DNA of 19,456 bases from 66-474 sp036759545 (GTDB lineage: Bacteria; Pseudomonadota; Gammaproteobacteria; Xanthomonadales; Rhodanobacteraceae), in NCBI GenBank assembly GCA_036759545.1, contig DAIOUL010000048.1, positions 1-19,456 of the forward strand. The letters run 5' to 3'. The notes under the pieces were generated by a model that saw only the letters and a list, made by a program, of their open reading frames with translations, was not told where the DNA came from and ran no database searches. Made by a program: the position numbers and the translations under genes. Positions 12,787 through 19,456 of the stretch are shown piece after piece; position 1 is the first letter of the stretch, and each line of letters starts with the position of its first letter.

Positions 12787-13209
12787 TCAGCCGCGTGCAC
12801 GCGCAATGCACTTCAGTTCGATCGCGATCGGCGTAGGCAACGAAGTGATGCCCAGCGTGGTGCGGCAGGGCGCGCGCGCCGGGTCAGGGAAATGTTCGGC
12901 CCAGACCGCGTTGTAGGCCTTGAAGTCGCGCGCCATGTCCGTCAGGAACACCGTCACGTCGATCAGGTCTTCCCAGCGCGCGCCGCTGGCCTCCAGCACC
13001 GCACGCACGTTGGCGAATACCTGCCGGGTCTGTGCTTCGATGTCGTGCCTGATCAGCACGCCTTCATCGTAAACGTTGCCCGGAATTTCATCGCTGCCCG
13101 GCACGCGCGGCCCGATGCCGGACAGGAACAGCAAATCGCCCACGCGGCGGGCATGTGGGTAGGCGCCGACCGGCGCGGGCGCGGAGGCCGTGCGGACCGA
13201 ATCGTTCAT
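12787..13209 (-). CDS. RidA/YjgF family protein of the 2-aminomuconate deaminase type
   Basis: The 140-residue protein is a RidA-fold enzyme, expected to be a cytoplasmic trimer. The N-terminal APVGAYPHARRVGDLLFLSG and the later HDIEAQTRQVFANVRAVLEASG and LPTPIAIELKCIA resemble the AmnD/NbaF branch, which deaminates 2-aminomuconate, more than E. coli RidA. The conserved substrate-binding Arg is in CRTTLG (R116), and the Glu of the active pocket is probably E131. I chose the ATG at 13207-13209 because it overlaps the preceding stop codon as ATGA and gives the family N-terminus; the frame is open far upstream through the neighbouring gene. An alternative is a general enamine/imine deaminase that clears reactive intermediates. 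It is the last gene of the minus-strand group. Confidence 0.88.
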   Translation of the reverse strand: MNDSVRTASAPAPVGAYPHARRVGDLLFLSGIGPRVPGSDEIPGNVYDEGVLIRHDIEAQTRQVFANVRAVLEASGARWEDLIDVTVFLTDMARDFKAYNAVWAEHFPDPARAPCRTTLGITSLPTPIAIELKCIARARG

Positions 13210-14633
13210 GGTTTTCCGCAGACCTGTGACGATGTGATTCCGCGGCAACCCTCCGGGGATGCGACGGACGGATCGGCTGCCGCCAGTGGGGCCGTTGCCT
13301 TTACAGTGATCGACTGCCGCGTGATCGTACTGTTGTTCTCGTCGGTGACGCTCAGGCGGTAATTGCCGGGACGCAGATACAACTCGCCGGAGGGTGTTAC
13401 GTTGCTGCCCGACGTGGTGACCTTGATCTCGCCGACCGTGGTCAACGGAATGACATCCAGCACCATGCGGTCTGCGGCGACCGCGTCCTCTCCCTCGTCG
13501 GCATAACGGGCTTCGATCAAGCATGGAAACTGGTTCTGGCAGATGCTGCCGTCCACGTGATACGGCGTGCGCAGACCGCCCAACGTCAGCCAGGTGGGCC
13601 GCCCGTCGCGCGAACGCGTCATCGGGAAGAACACGCTGACGTCGTAACCAGGCCGCAACGACCACGGTTTGCCGCCCTTGTCGACGAACACGATCGGCTG
13701 GGAAGGATCGAGCGACTGCACCACCGACGTGTAGTACGGATGATCCAGTGCACTGCCATCGTGCGAGATCAGCATGGTCTGCTCGACGCTGAGCGGCTGG
13801 ATGCCGGTGTCGTCCACGAAATGTTCCGCCATCGATTGCGCACCCAGGAACTTGCCCTGCTTCTGGATATGCGCATAGCCGGCATTCACTACAAGCCGGG
13901 TATTCGGATCGTCCTTGAACAACTTCGCCAGATTGCGCGCCTGCTGCGCTTCGCGCGCGTCGCCTTGATACTGGTCATCGGCCTCGTAGGCGACCACCTT
14001 GTAACCGAGCTTCAGCGCTTCGCGCACCATCTCCGCATAAATCGGCTCGCGCGTGTAGAAGCCGGAATCGGCGGTCGGATAGCCGCGCTTCTGCAAGCCG
14101 GTGTCGCTGTGGTACAGCGTCTCCGCGGCGAAGGTGTTGAAGCCTTCGGCGCGCAACGCCTGCAACAATTGCACGGTGAGCGAACGCGTTACAGGCACGT
14201 TGTGCGCCTCGTTGAGGAACACGGCCTTGTATGACTTCGCCAGGCTCGGGATATAGCTGCGCGCCAGCACCGGATGCCAGCCTGGTTGCCCCAAGGGCGA
14301 AGGCGCATCATCGGGCTGCGGCTGCTCCTTGATCGCAAAACTCAGCAGCGCGTCCGAATAATCGCCGATGAAAGTCTGGTACCAGGACAAATACTGACCG
14401 AAAATCACGTGGAAGGCGGGGTTGTTGTTCGTCGCGTACGCCTTGCGCATGACCTGGTACTGCGCCAGCAACCCTTTGCGCCGCTGCGCCTCCTGCATGA
14501 TCTGTTCGGATCGTTCCACTGCTTCGACTTGCTGGGCCCGCACGCCGATGGCGCTCAGGTCGTTCTGCGCGCGCGCGGTGCATGGCGCCACCAGCGCAGC
14601 GCAAACCAGGAGCAGCGTCACGCGTACAAGCAT
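13206..14633 (-). CDS. Exported EreA/ChaN/TIKI-fold protein of unknown function
   Basis: This 475-residue protein has a signal peptide (1-22, cut near ARA/Q) and a domain at about 125-270 with the spaced acidic and His motifs of the erythromycin esterase/ChaN/TraB (TIKI) superfamily. These are FLNEAHNVPVTRS (N141, E142, H144), NTFAAETLYH (E171), VVAYEADDQ (E217), GDAREAQQARNLAKLF, and NAGYAHIQKQG (H255). An unrelated C-terminal part (about 340-475) looks rich in beta strands and carries two cysteine pairs (CQNQFPC and CRGITSSQVC). Members include metalloproteases and heme- or drug-acting enzymes, so hydrolysis is likely but the substrate is unknown. GGAG stands 6 bases before the ATG. The stop overlaps the ridA start as ATGA. 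I do not recognise a named homologue. Confidence 0.75.
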   Translation of the reverse strand: MLVRVTLLLVCAALVAPCTARAQNDLSAIGVRAQQVEAVERSEQIMQEAQRRKGLLAQYQVMRKAYATNNNPAFHVIFGQYLSWYQTFIGDYSDALLSFAIKEQPQPDDAPSPLGQPGWHPVLARSYIPSLAKSYKAVFLNEAHNVPVTRSLTVQLLQALRAEGFNTFAAETLYHSDTGLQKRGYPTADSGFYTREPIYAEMVREALKLGYKVVAYEADDQYQGDAREAQQARNLAKLFKDDPNTRLVVNAGYAHIQKQGKFLGAQSMAEHFVDDTGIQPLSVEQTMLISHDGSALDHPYYTSVVQSLDPSQPIVFVDKGGKPWSLRPGYDVSVFFPMTRSRDGRPTWLTLGGLRTPYHVDGSICQNQFPCLIEARYADEGEDAVAADRMVLDVIPLTTVGEIKVTTSGSNVTPSGELYLRPGNYRLSVTDENNSTITRQSITVKATAPLAAADPSVASPEGCRGITSSQVCGKP

Positions 14634-14667
14634 GTGTCACTCCGCAGCGAGGGCGATCTGAAACTAG

Positions 14668-14695
14668 CGCAACGGAGCCGCTACGCTTCGTTGCG
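14668..14695. terminator. Hairpin between can and the exported EreA-like gene
   Basis: CGCAACG (14668-14674) and CGTTGCG (14689-14695) form a 7-bp stem around a 14-base loop. It lies in the 134-base gap after can, about 35 bases before the next minus-strand gene. There is no U-run. It could reduce read-through or sit in the leader of the downstream gene; nothing else is recognisable in the gap. Confidence 0.35.
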
Positions 14696-14767
14696 GGTGC
14701 AACGGTGGCAGTTTACGTCGCCAGGGCCGGGTGGCGGCTGTGTCGAAAGTCGCGGAAGCGGACCGTT

Positions 14768-15421
14768 TCAGCGGGTTCCGGCCGCGCGTTGCAGGGTGCG
14801 CGCATACACTTCTTCCAGCCCGTCCGCCTGCGCCACGTCCATGCCCAGATCACGGATGCGCCCATCGGACAGTCCGTAGCACCAGCCGTGCACCGCCAGC
14901 GCCTGTCCGCGTTCCCAGGCGTCGCGCACCACGGTGGTGCGGCACACGTTGACCGCTTGTTCGATCACGTTCAGTTCGCACAGGCGCGCGTGGCGGGAAT
15001 CCGCATCGGGCAGCGACTCCAGCATCGCCGCGTGCGCGGCGCGCACATCGCCCACGTGGCGCAGCCAGTTGTCGCACAGGCCCACACGCCGGTCCTCCAG
15101 AACCGCCTGCACACCGCCGCAACCGTAGTGGCCCACCACCATAATGTGTTCCACCTTCAGCACGTCGACCGCGAACTGCATCACCGACAGGCAATTGAGA
15201 TCCGCGTGCACCACCAGGTTGGCGACGTTGCGGTGCACGAATACCTCGCCCGGATCCACCCCGACGATCTGGTTGGCCGGCACGCGCGAATCCGAGCAGC
15301 CGATCCACAGGAACTTCGGCGCCTGCTGGCGCGAGAGCCGGGGAAAGAACTGCGGATCGCGCGCCCGGATCGCTTCCGACCATTGACGATTGTTTTCGAG
15401 CAGATCCTTCGGTGATGACAT
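14768..15421 (-). CDS. can: Type II beta-carbonic anhydrase
   Basis: This zinc enzyme interconverts CO2 and bicarbonate in the cytoplasm. The 217-residue protein keeps E. coli Can numbering: zinc ligands C42, H98 and C101 (IGCSDSRV and GHYGCGG), and the Asp-Arg pair D44/R46. W39, G41, V47 and R64 are also present; these form the allosteric bicarbonate site of type II enzymes, so pH and bicarbonate control is expected. The ATG at 15421 is preferred over a further upstream start at 15451. It is preceded by AAGGAA, and the Shine-Dalgarno region overlaps the stop codon of the aldehyde dehydrogenase gene, which points to translational coupling. Why a carbonic anhydrase follows this dehydrogenase is not obvious. 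Confidence 0.95.
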   Translation of the reverse strand: MSSPKDLLENNRQWSEAIRARDPQFFPRLSRQQAPKFLWIGCSDSRVPANQIVGVDPGEVFVHRNVANLVVHADLNCLSVMQFAVDVLKVEHIMVVGHYGCGGVQAVLEDRRVGLCDNWLRHVGDVRAAHAAMLESLPDADSRHARLCELNVIEQAVNVCRTTVVRDAWERGQALAVHGWCYGLSDGRIRDLGMDVAQADGLEEVYARTLQRAAGTR

Positions 15422-15431
15422 TCGGTTTCCT

Positions 15432-16880
15432 TCAGCGGGCAATGCAGACATTTTTTGCTTCGGTGAAAAAGCGCAGCGCTTCCACGCCGCCCTCGCGCCC
15501 CACGCCGGAATTTTTCACCCCGCCGAATGGCGTGCGCAGGTCGCGCAGCATCCAGCAGTTGATCCACACGATGCCGAATTCCAGGCGCTCGGCCAGGCGT
15601 TGCGCGCGACCGAGATTCGTCGTCCACAGCGAGGCAGCCAGGCCATATTCTGTGCCGTTGGCGATGGCGACCGCCTCGTCCTCGTCTTCGAACGGCAGCA
15701 AGGTCACGACGGGTCCGAAGATTTCCTCGCGGTTGGTGGCGCATTCCTGCGACAGGCCTTCGATCACCGTGGGCGCCACGAACCAGCCCTGCGTGCAGCG
15801 GCCCTCCAGCTTTACGGCATGGCCGCCGCACAGCACGCGCCCGCCTTCGGATTTCGCGCGCTCGATGCAGGTCGTCACTTTGTCGAAATGCGCGCCCGAA
15901 ACCAGCGCGCCGAGGTCGCTGTTCGCATCTTCCGGATCGCCGACACGCAACGCTTGCACCTTGGCGATATAGCGCCGCTTGAATTCGTCGTAGATCGAGC
16001 GCTGCACCAGCAGTCGCGAGCCGCACAGGCAGATTTCGCCTTGGTTGGAAAATCCCGAGCGCACGACGGTGTCGAGGTTGGCGTCGCTCAAATCCGCATC
16101 GGCGAACACGATGGCTGGATTCTTGCCGCCCATTTCCAGCGAAACCTTCTTGAACGACTTCGCGGCAATGCCCGCGATCGCCGCGCCCGTGCGGGTCGAG
16201 CCGGTGAAGGAGATCGCCTTGATGTCGGAATGCTCGACGATGGCTTCGCCCACGGAAGGGCCGGTGCCCTGCACGATATTCAGCACACCGGCGGGAAATC
16301 CCGTTTCGACGGCGAGTTCCGAAAGGCGAAACGCCGTGAACGGCGTGATTTCGCTCGGCTTGGCTACCACGGTATTGCCGGCCGCCAGCGCCGGCGCGAT
16401 TTTCCAGGTGAACAGGTACAACGGAAGATTCCATGGCGAAATGCAACCGACCACGCCCAGCGGCTGCCGCAGTGTGTAGTTCAGCGCGCGCGCATCCACG
16501 TGCGCTTCGCTGGGGGCTTGCGTGATTGCTTCGGCGAAGAAACGCAGGTTCGCCACCGCGCGCGGGATGTCCACGCCGCGCGCGAGCTTCACCGGCTTGC
16601 CGGTGTCGCGCGACTCCTCGTGTGCGAGTTCGTCGAGTTTCGCTTCCACCGCGTCGGCCAACCGATGCAGGTTAACCGCACGCTCGACGTGCGAGAGCGC
16701 AGCCCACGCCGGCGCTGCGCGTTGCGCGGCCTGCACCGCGAGTTCGACGTCGCGCCGGTCCGAATCCGGGCAGCGCGCGTATGCCTTGCCCGTCGCCGGT
16801 TCGTACACGTCCAGGTACGCATCCGTGCACGGCGCGCGCAGTGCTCCGTCGATCAAATTGGCCAGGGTCAGTTGCGGCAT
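15432..16880 (-). CDS. Aldehyde dehydrogenase, 2-aminomuconate/2-hydroxymuconate semialdehyde type
   Basis: The 482-residue NAD-dependent dehydrogenase has all catalytic residues: N151 in SPWNLPL, E249 in LEMGGKNP and C284 in NQGEICLCG. The C-terminal NCWMLRDLRTPFGG (441-454) followed by KNSGVGREGG is typical of the AMSDH/HMSDH/ALDH8A1 branch. That branch oxidises 2-aminomuconate- or 2-hydroxymuconate-6-semialdehyde to the acid. With an offset of 18, C284, E249, N151 and R446 fall on C302, E268, N169 and R464 of the Pseudomonas fluorescens AMSDH as I recall it. R464 binds the substrate carboxylate. It fits the RidA-type deaminase nearby, which would act on the product. The start has no strong Shine-Dalgarno. 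The upstream dioxygenase and decarboxylase genes are not in the window. Confidence 0.9.
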   Translation of the reverse strand: MPQLTLANLIDGALRAPCTDAYLDVYEPATGKAYARCPDSDRRDVELAVQAAQRAAPAWAALSHVERAVNLHRLADAVEAKLDELAHEESRDTGKPVKLARGVDIPRAVANLRFFAEAITQAPSEAHVDARALNYTLRQPLGVVGCISPWNLPLYLFTWKIAPALAAGNTVVAKPSEITPFTAFRLSELAVETGFPAGVLNIVQGTGPSVGEAIVEHSDIKAISFTGSTRTGAAIAGIAAKSFKKVSLEMGGKNPAIVFADADLSDANLDTVVRSGFSNQGEICLCGSRLLVQRSIYDEFKRRYIAKVQALRVGDPEDANSDLGALVSGAHFDKVTTCIERAKSEGGRVLCGGHAVKLEGRCTQGWFVAPTVIEGLSQECATNREEIFGPVVTLLPFEDEDEAVAIANGTEYGLAASLWTTNLGRAQRLAERLEFGIVWINCWMLRDLRTPFGGVKNSGVGREGGVEALRFFTEAKNVCIAR

Positions 16881-16914
16881 CGCGCAAGCTTACCGCAGCC
16901 TGGTTCCGTCCGAT

Positions 16915-17484
16915 TCAATATTGGACGTAATACAGCCGCACCATATAGAAAACCTGGTACAGCACGCCCAGCGTGGCGAAAGCGGCGTGATAACGCCGAT
17001 CGGACGTGCGCATGGCGATCAGGCTCAACACGATGAACACCACACCGCGCGCGATGTATTCCGGCCCCAGCGTGACGAAGTGCGCTGAACCCTTCAGCCA
17101 GGTGTCGGCGAAATCCAGCGCGAACACGGAAGCCAGCACGCCGAAGAACCAGTGCCGGCGAGCCAGGAAATAGCCGCGGAAACCATCGTAGTCGCTGATG
17201 TCCTCCGGAAACAGCAGTGCGCACAGCACGTACAGCAGGACCGCATACCCGATCAGGAAAAGATAGATCAGGAAATTCCACTGCGTGATCGCGCCCAGCT
17301 CGAACTCGAACCACCAGAAGTGGATCAGGTAGAGGAACATCGAAAGCACCCACAGCAGGTGCACCCACCAGATCCCCTCGCGCTTGGGATGTTCGATCAG
17401 GCGCGCAATGCCGCGCAGCAGGTGCGTCAGCCCCAGGCCGATCACGATGCCGATGACGACGCGGATGTGGGTGTAGATGTCCAC
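16915..17484 (-). CDS. Multi-pass membrane protein of unknown function
   Basis: I do not recognise this roughly 189-residue protein. It has about six hydrophobic segments, starting with VVIGIVIGLGLTHLLRGIAR and rich in Trp, Phe and Tyr (for example LIHFWWFEFELG). I prefer a GTG start at 17484, giving VDIYTHIRVV. An ATG at 17547 would add 21 polar residues and overlap the end of the SDR gene by 26 bases. Neither start has a good Shine-Dalgarno site. It lies between the SDR and aldehyde dehydrogenase genes on the same strand and is probably co-transcribed. No transporter motif or cofactor site is visible. Confidence 0.78.
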   Translation of the reverse strand: MDIYTHIRVVIGIVIGLGLTHLLRGIARLIEHPKREGIWWVHLLWVLSMFLYLIHFWWFEFELGAITQWNFLIYLFLIGYAVLLYVLCALLFPEDISDYDGFRGYFLARRHWFFGVLASVFALDFADTWLKGSAHFVTLGPEYIARGVVFIVLSLIAMRTSDRRYHAAFATLGVLYQVFYMVRLYYVQY

Positions 17485-17521
17485 GCGCGCGGAGCCTACA
17501 CCAACCGTGGTGGCCGGTTCG

Positions 17522-18310
17522 CTACAGGGAGCGGGTGCGTCCACCATCTACCGGCAGGTTGATACCGGTGATGTAACCCGCCGCAGGCGAAGCGAGGAAG
17601 GCGACCGCCGCGGCGATTTCCGAAGGATCGGCGAAGCGCCGCATCGGAATCTCCGCCTCCATCGCGTGTTGCGTCTCTTCTACGCTTGCGCCGGACTTCT
17701 GCGCGCGGGTTGTAACGATCTGCTCGATGCGTGGCGTGTACGTGGAGCCCGGCAGCACGTTGTTGACGGTAATGCCGAATGGCGCGAGTTCCGTCGCCAG
17801 CGTTTTCGCCCAGCTCGCCACCGCCCAGCGCGTGGTGTTGGAGACGCCCAGGCCCTGGATCGGTTCCTTCACCGAAGTGGAAATGATGTTGACGATGCGT
17901 CCGTATCCGTCCGCGCGCATGCCGGGGATCACCGTTTCCGCCAGCACGTGATTGGCGAGCAGATGCTTGCGGTACGCGTCCAGAAAATCCTCGACGCACG
18001 CATCCCGCACCGGGCCCGGTGGCGGACCTCCGGAGTTGTTGATCAGAATGTGTACCGGCGCGCCCGCCGCCAGCGCCTCGGCTTGCGCGCGCAGGCGTTC
18101 CGTGTCGCCGCTGTCGGCGGCGATGAAGCCGTGTTTCTGCGACGAATGCGTGCGCGGCAATTCACCCGCCAGCTCGCGCAACACTTCTTCGCGCCGCGCC
18201 AGCAACGTGACGTTCGCACCGAGTTGCGCCAGTTCGACCGCGCAGGCGCGGCCAATGCCCTGCGATGCGCCGCAAACCAGCGCGTGACGGCCGCTCAGAT
18301 CCAGGTCCAT
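17522..18310 (-). CDS. Atypical short-chain dehydrogenase/reductase lacking the Tyr-Lys pair
   Basis: The 262-residue protein has a full SDR fold: GASQGIG (14-20), NNSGG (91-95), the catalytic Ser position in VNIIS (S144), a NVLPGSTYTP segment and the C-terminal INLPVDGG. Aligned with FabG from S144, where Tyr follows 13 residues later, the expected YxxxK reads SNTTR, so Tyr is S157 and Lys is R161. Classical SDR proton transfer should therefore not work. The surrounding GVSNTTRWAVASWAKTLA is well formed, so this looks like a divergent family rather than decay. I recall similar proteins beside kynurenine-degradation genes in xanthomonads. The role may be an unusual oxidoreductase, an isomerase or a ligand-binding protein. 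Its Shine-Dalgarno AAGGAAAA overlaps the stop of the preceding lipoprotein gene. Confidence 0.88.
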   Translation of the reverse strand: MDLDLSGRHALVCGASQGIGRACAVELAQLGANVTLLARREEVLRELAGELPRTHSSQKHGFIAADSGDTERLRAQAEALAAGAPVHILINNSGGPPPGPVRDACVEDFLDAYRKHLLANHVLAETVIPGMRADGYGRIVNIISTSVKEPIQGLGVSNTTRWAVASWAKTLATELAPFGITVNNVLPGSTYTPRIEQIVTTRAQKSGASVEETQHAMEAEIPMRRFADPSEIAAAVAFLASPAAGYITGINLPVDGGRTRSL

Positions 18311-18322
18311 GATCGTTTTCCT

Positions 18323-19108
18323 TCAGCGGAACATGTTGGCGAACGAATTGCGCAATTGCGGCAGCAGGCCCGAGCCGTTCTTCGGCTTTTCGCAGATCGC
18401 ATCGTCCACCGCGCTTTCGTAAGCGCCGGTCAGGAGGCCGATGCTCAGCGGACCGTCCGGTCCGTGCGGAATGGAGAAATTGCCGGAAGAGGCGGGAGAC
18501 GACATGACATCGGAACTGAAACCGGCCGGCGATTGTTCCCAGTAGGTGCTCGCCTTCAGTTGCGCGGGCGATGTGGTGACCACCAAGTATCTCGCATCCT
18601 CGTCGTCAACGGTAAAGCTGCCGAATGCACCCGACAACGCCGGGCGCCAGCCGATGTATTCGCACAGCTTCACGTCTTCGCTGCGCAACGGCTCGAATTC
18701 CGCATCCAGCACGGTTATGGTCGGCGCGAAGAGATAGCTCGATTGCAAATGGCGCGCGGAAGGTTCGGCCTTGAACAACACGCGATAGGATTTCTTGAAT
18801 TCCGGCAGCACGAAGGTGAGGAAGTGCGTGCGCTGGCCGTCCAGTTCGGCGACAGGGCTGTTGGCGTCGAAGATGTAATCCTTCGGCTTGTCCGGCAGCG
18901 CGGTCTTGAACGGGAGTTCGTTCCAGGCCTTGCAACACGGCGTAGCTGATTGCAGTTTCTTGATCGCATCATCGCGCGACGGCGGCGGCGTGGCGGCCAG
19001 CGAGGGCAAGGTCACCGGCACCAGCGGCACTTTGACCGAATGCGCGCAGCCGGCCAGCAGCGCAACCGCCGTCAATACACAGATGATCTGGAACAGACGG
19101 TGCTGCAC
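18323..19108 (-). CDS. MalM-like outer-membrane lipoprotein
   Basis: The 261-residue protein starts with a lipoprotein signal ending in LLAGC (C21), so it should be lipidated and face the periplasm. The body includes a CC pair in CCKAWNELPF (about 58-67), LFAPTITVLDAEFEPLR and ARYLVVTTSPAQLK. Their order and spacing resemble the MalM family (maltose operon periplasmic protein), whose function is poorly known. No maltose or maltoporin gene is in view, so the family link does not imply a maltose role. The start is a GTG 3 bases after the asnS stop, with GGAA a few bases upstream. It is followed after 12 bases by the SDR gene. The MalM call is tentative; lipoprotein status is firm. Confidence 0.75.
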   Translation of the reverse strand: MQHRLFQIICVLTAVALLAGCAHSVKVPLVPVTLPSLAATPPPSRDDAIKKLQSATPCCKAWNELPFKTALPDKPKDYIFDANSPVAELDGQRTHFLTFVLPEFKKSYRVLFKAEPSARHLQSSYLFAPTITVLDAEFEPLRSEDVKLCEYIGWRPALSGAFGSFTVDDEDARYLVVTTSPAQLKASTYWEQSPAGFSSDVMSSPASSGNFSIPHGPDGPLSIGLLTGAYESAVDDAICEKPKNGSGLLPQLRNSFANMFR

Positions 19109-19111
19109 GAA

Positions 19112-19456
<345 letters not shown>

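Noticed and set aside
13210..13665. A 152-residue N-terminal extension of RidA
   Set aside because: It overlaps the exported protein gene in another frame, and RidA proteins of this type start at about residue 1 of the chosen ATG.
15390..17036. A 548-codon plus-strand open frame opposite the aldehyde dehydrogenase
   Set aside because: It is a GC-skew shadow: the product is rich in Arg, His and Gln without any domain, and the opposite strand holds a complete ALDH.
17477..18949. A 490-codon plus-strand open frame opposite the SDR and lipoprotein genes
   Set aside because: It is Arg/Gln/Ala-rich low-complexity translation, antisense to two well-supported genes.

Overview
The window is GC-rich, gene-dense chromosomal DNA from a gammaproteobacterium, most likely order Xanthomonadales (Rhodanobacteraceae or Xanthomonadaceae). 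The grounds are an orphan rnfB next to nth, the DUF47-pit pair, the 2-aminomuconate type RidA/ALDH/SDR genes, GTAGGAGC-type palindromes and GGGAACA-type intergenic heptamers. This placement is inference from gene content. I see no tRNA, rRNA, CRISPR array, insertion sequence, prophage or plasmid gene, and no gene-free stretch longer than about 180 bases.

Layout. (1) 1-1426, plus strand: the end of a DUF47/PhoU-like gene and a PiT phosphate transporter, separated by inverted arrays of a heptamer. (2) 1488-4740, minus strand: a tightly packed run reading rnfB, a membrane-anchored metallophosphoesterase, a small basic protein, nth (endonuclease III) and rnt (RNase T), mostly with overlapping stop and start codons. 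A GTAGGAGC palindrome sits between the convergent pit and rnt genes and supplies the last sense codon and stop of both. (3) 4883-7222, plus: an exported mono-heme c-type cytochrome, an SHS-type MFS carrier and a SlyD-type prolyl isomerase. (4) 7226-8708, minus: a DoxX membrane protein, an NlpC/P60 lipoprotein and a small unknown protein. (5) 8806-12786, plus: a DadA-like FAD dehydrogenase, glutathione reductase (2-base gap), an orphan HutG-like deformylase and a small membrane protein. (6) 12787-19456, minus: asnS (cut by the window edge), a MalM-like lipoprotein, an atypical SDR protein, a membrane protein, an aldehyde dehydrogenase, a type II beta-carbonic anhydrase, an exported EreA/ChaN/TIKI-fold protein and a 2-aminomuconate deaminase type RidA.

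How they fit together. The right-hand group carries three proteins (RidA, ALDH, SDR) whose closest recognisable relatives act in, or are clustered with, the 2-aminomuconate branch of kynurenine/3-hydroxyanthranilate breakdown. The upper-pathway genes are absent here, and unrelated genes lie between the three. The left-hand group looks like a reduced form of the widespread rnf-nth operon.

Most worth a second look: the SDR lacking the catalytic Tyr and Lys; the exported EreA/TIKI-like protein translationally coupled to RidA; the small protein between the phosphoesterase and nth; the palindrome that ends two genes; the hairpin pair in the cytochrome leader; and the roughly 130-base imperfect palindrome after gor. 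No wholly new defence or mobile system is evident.
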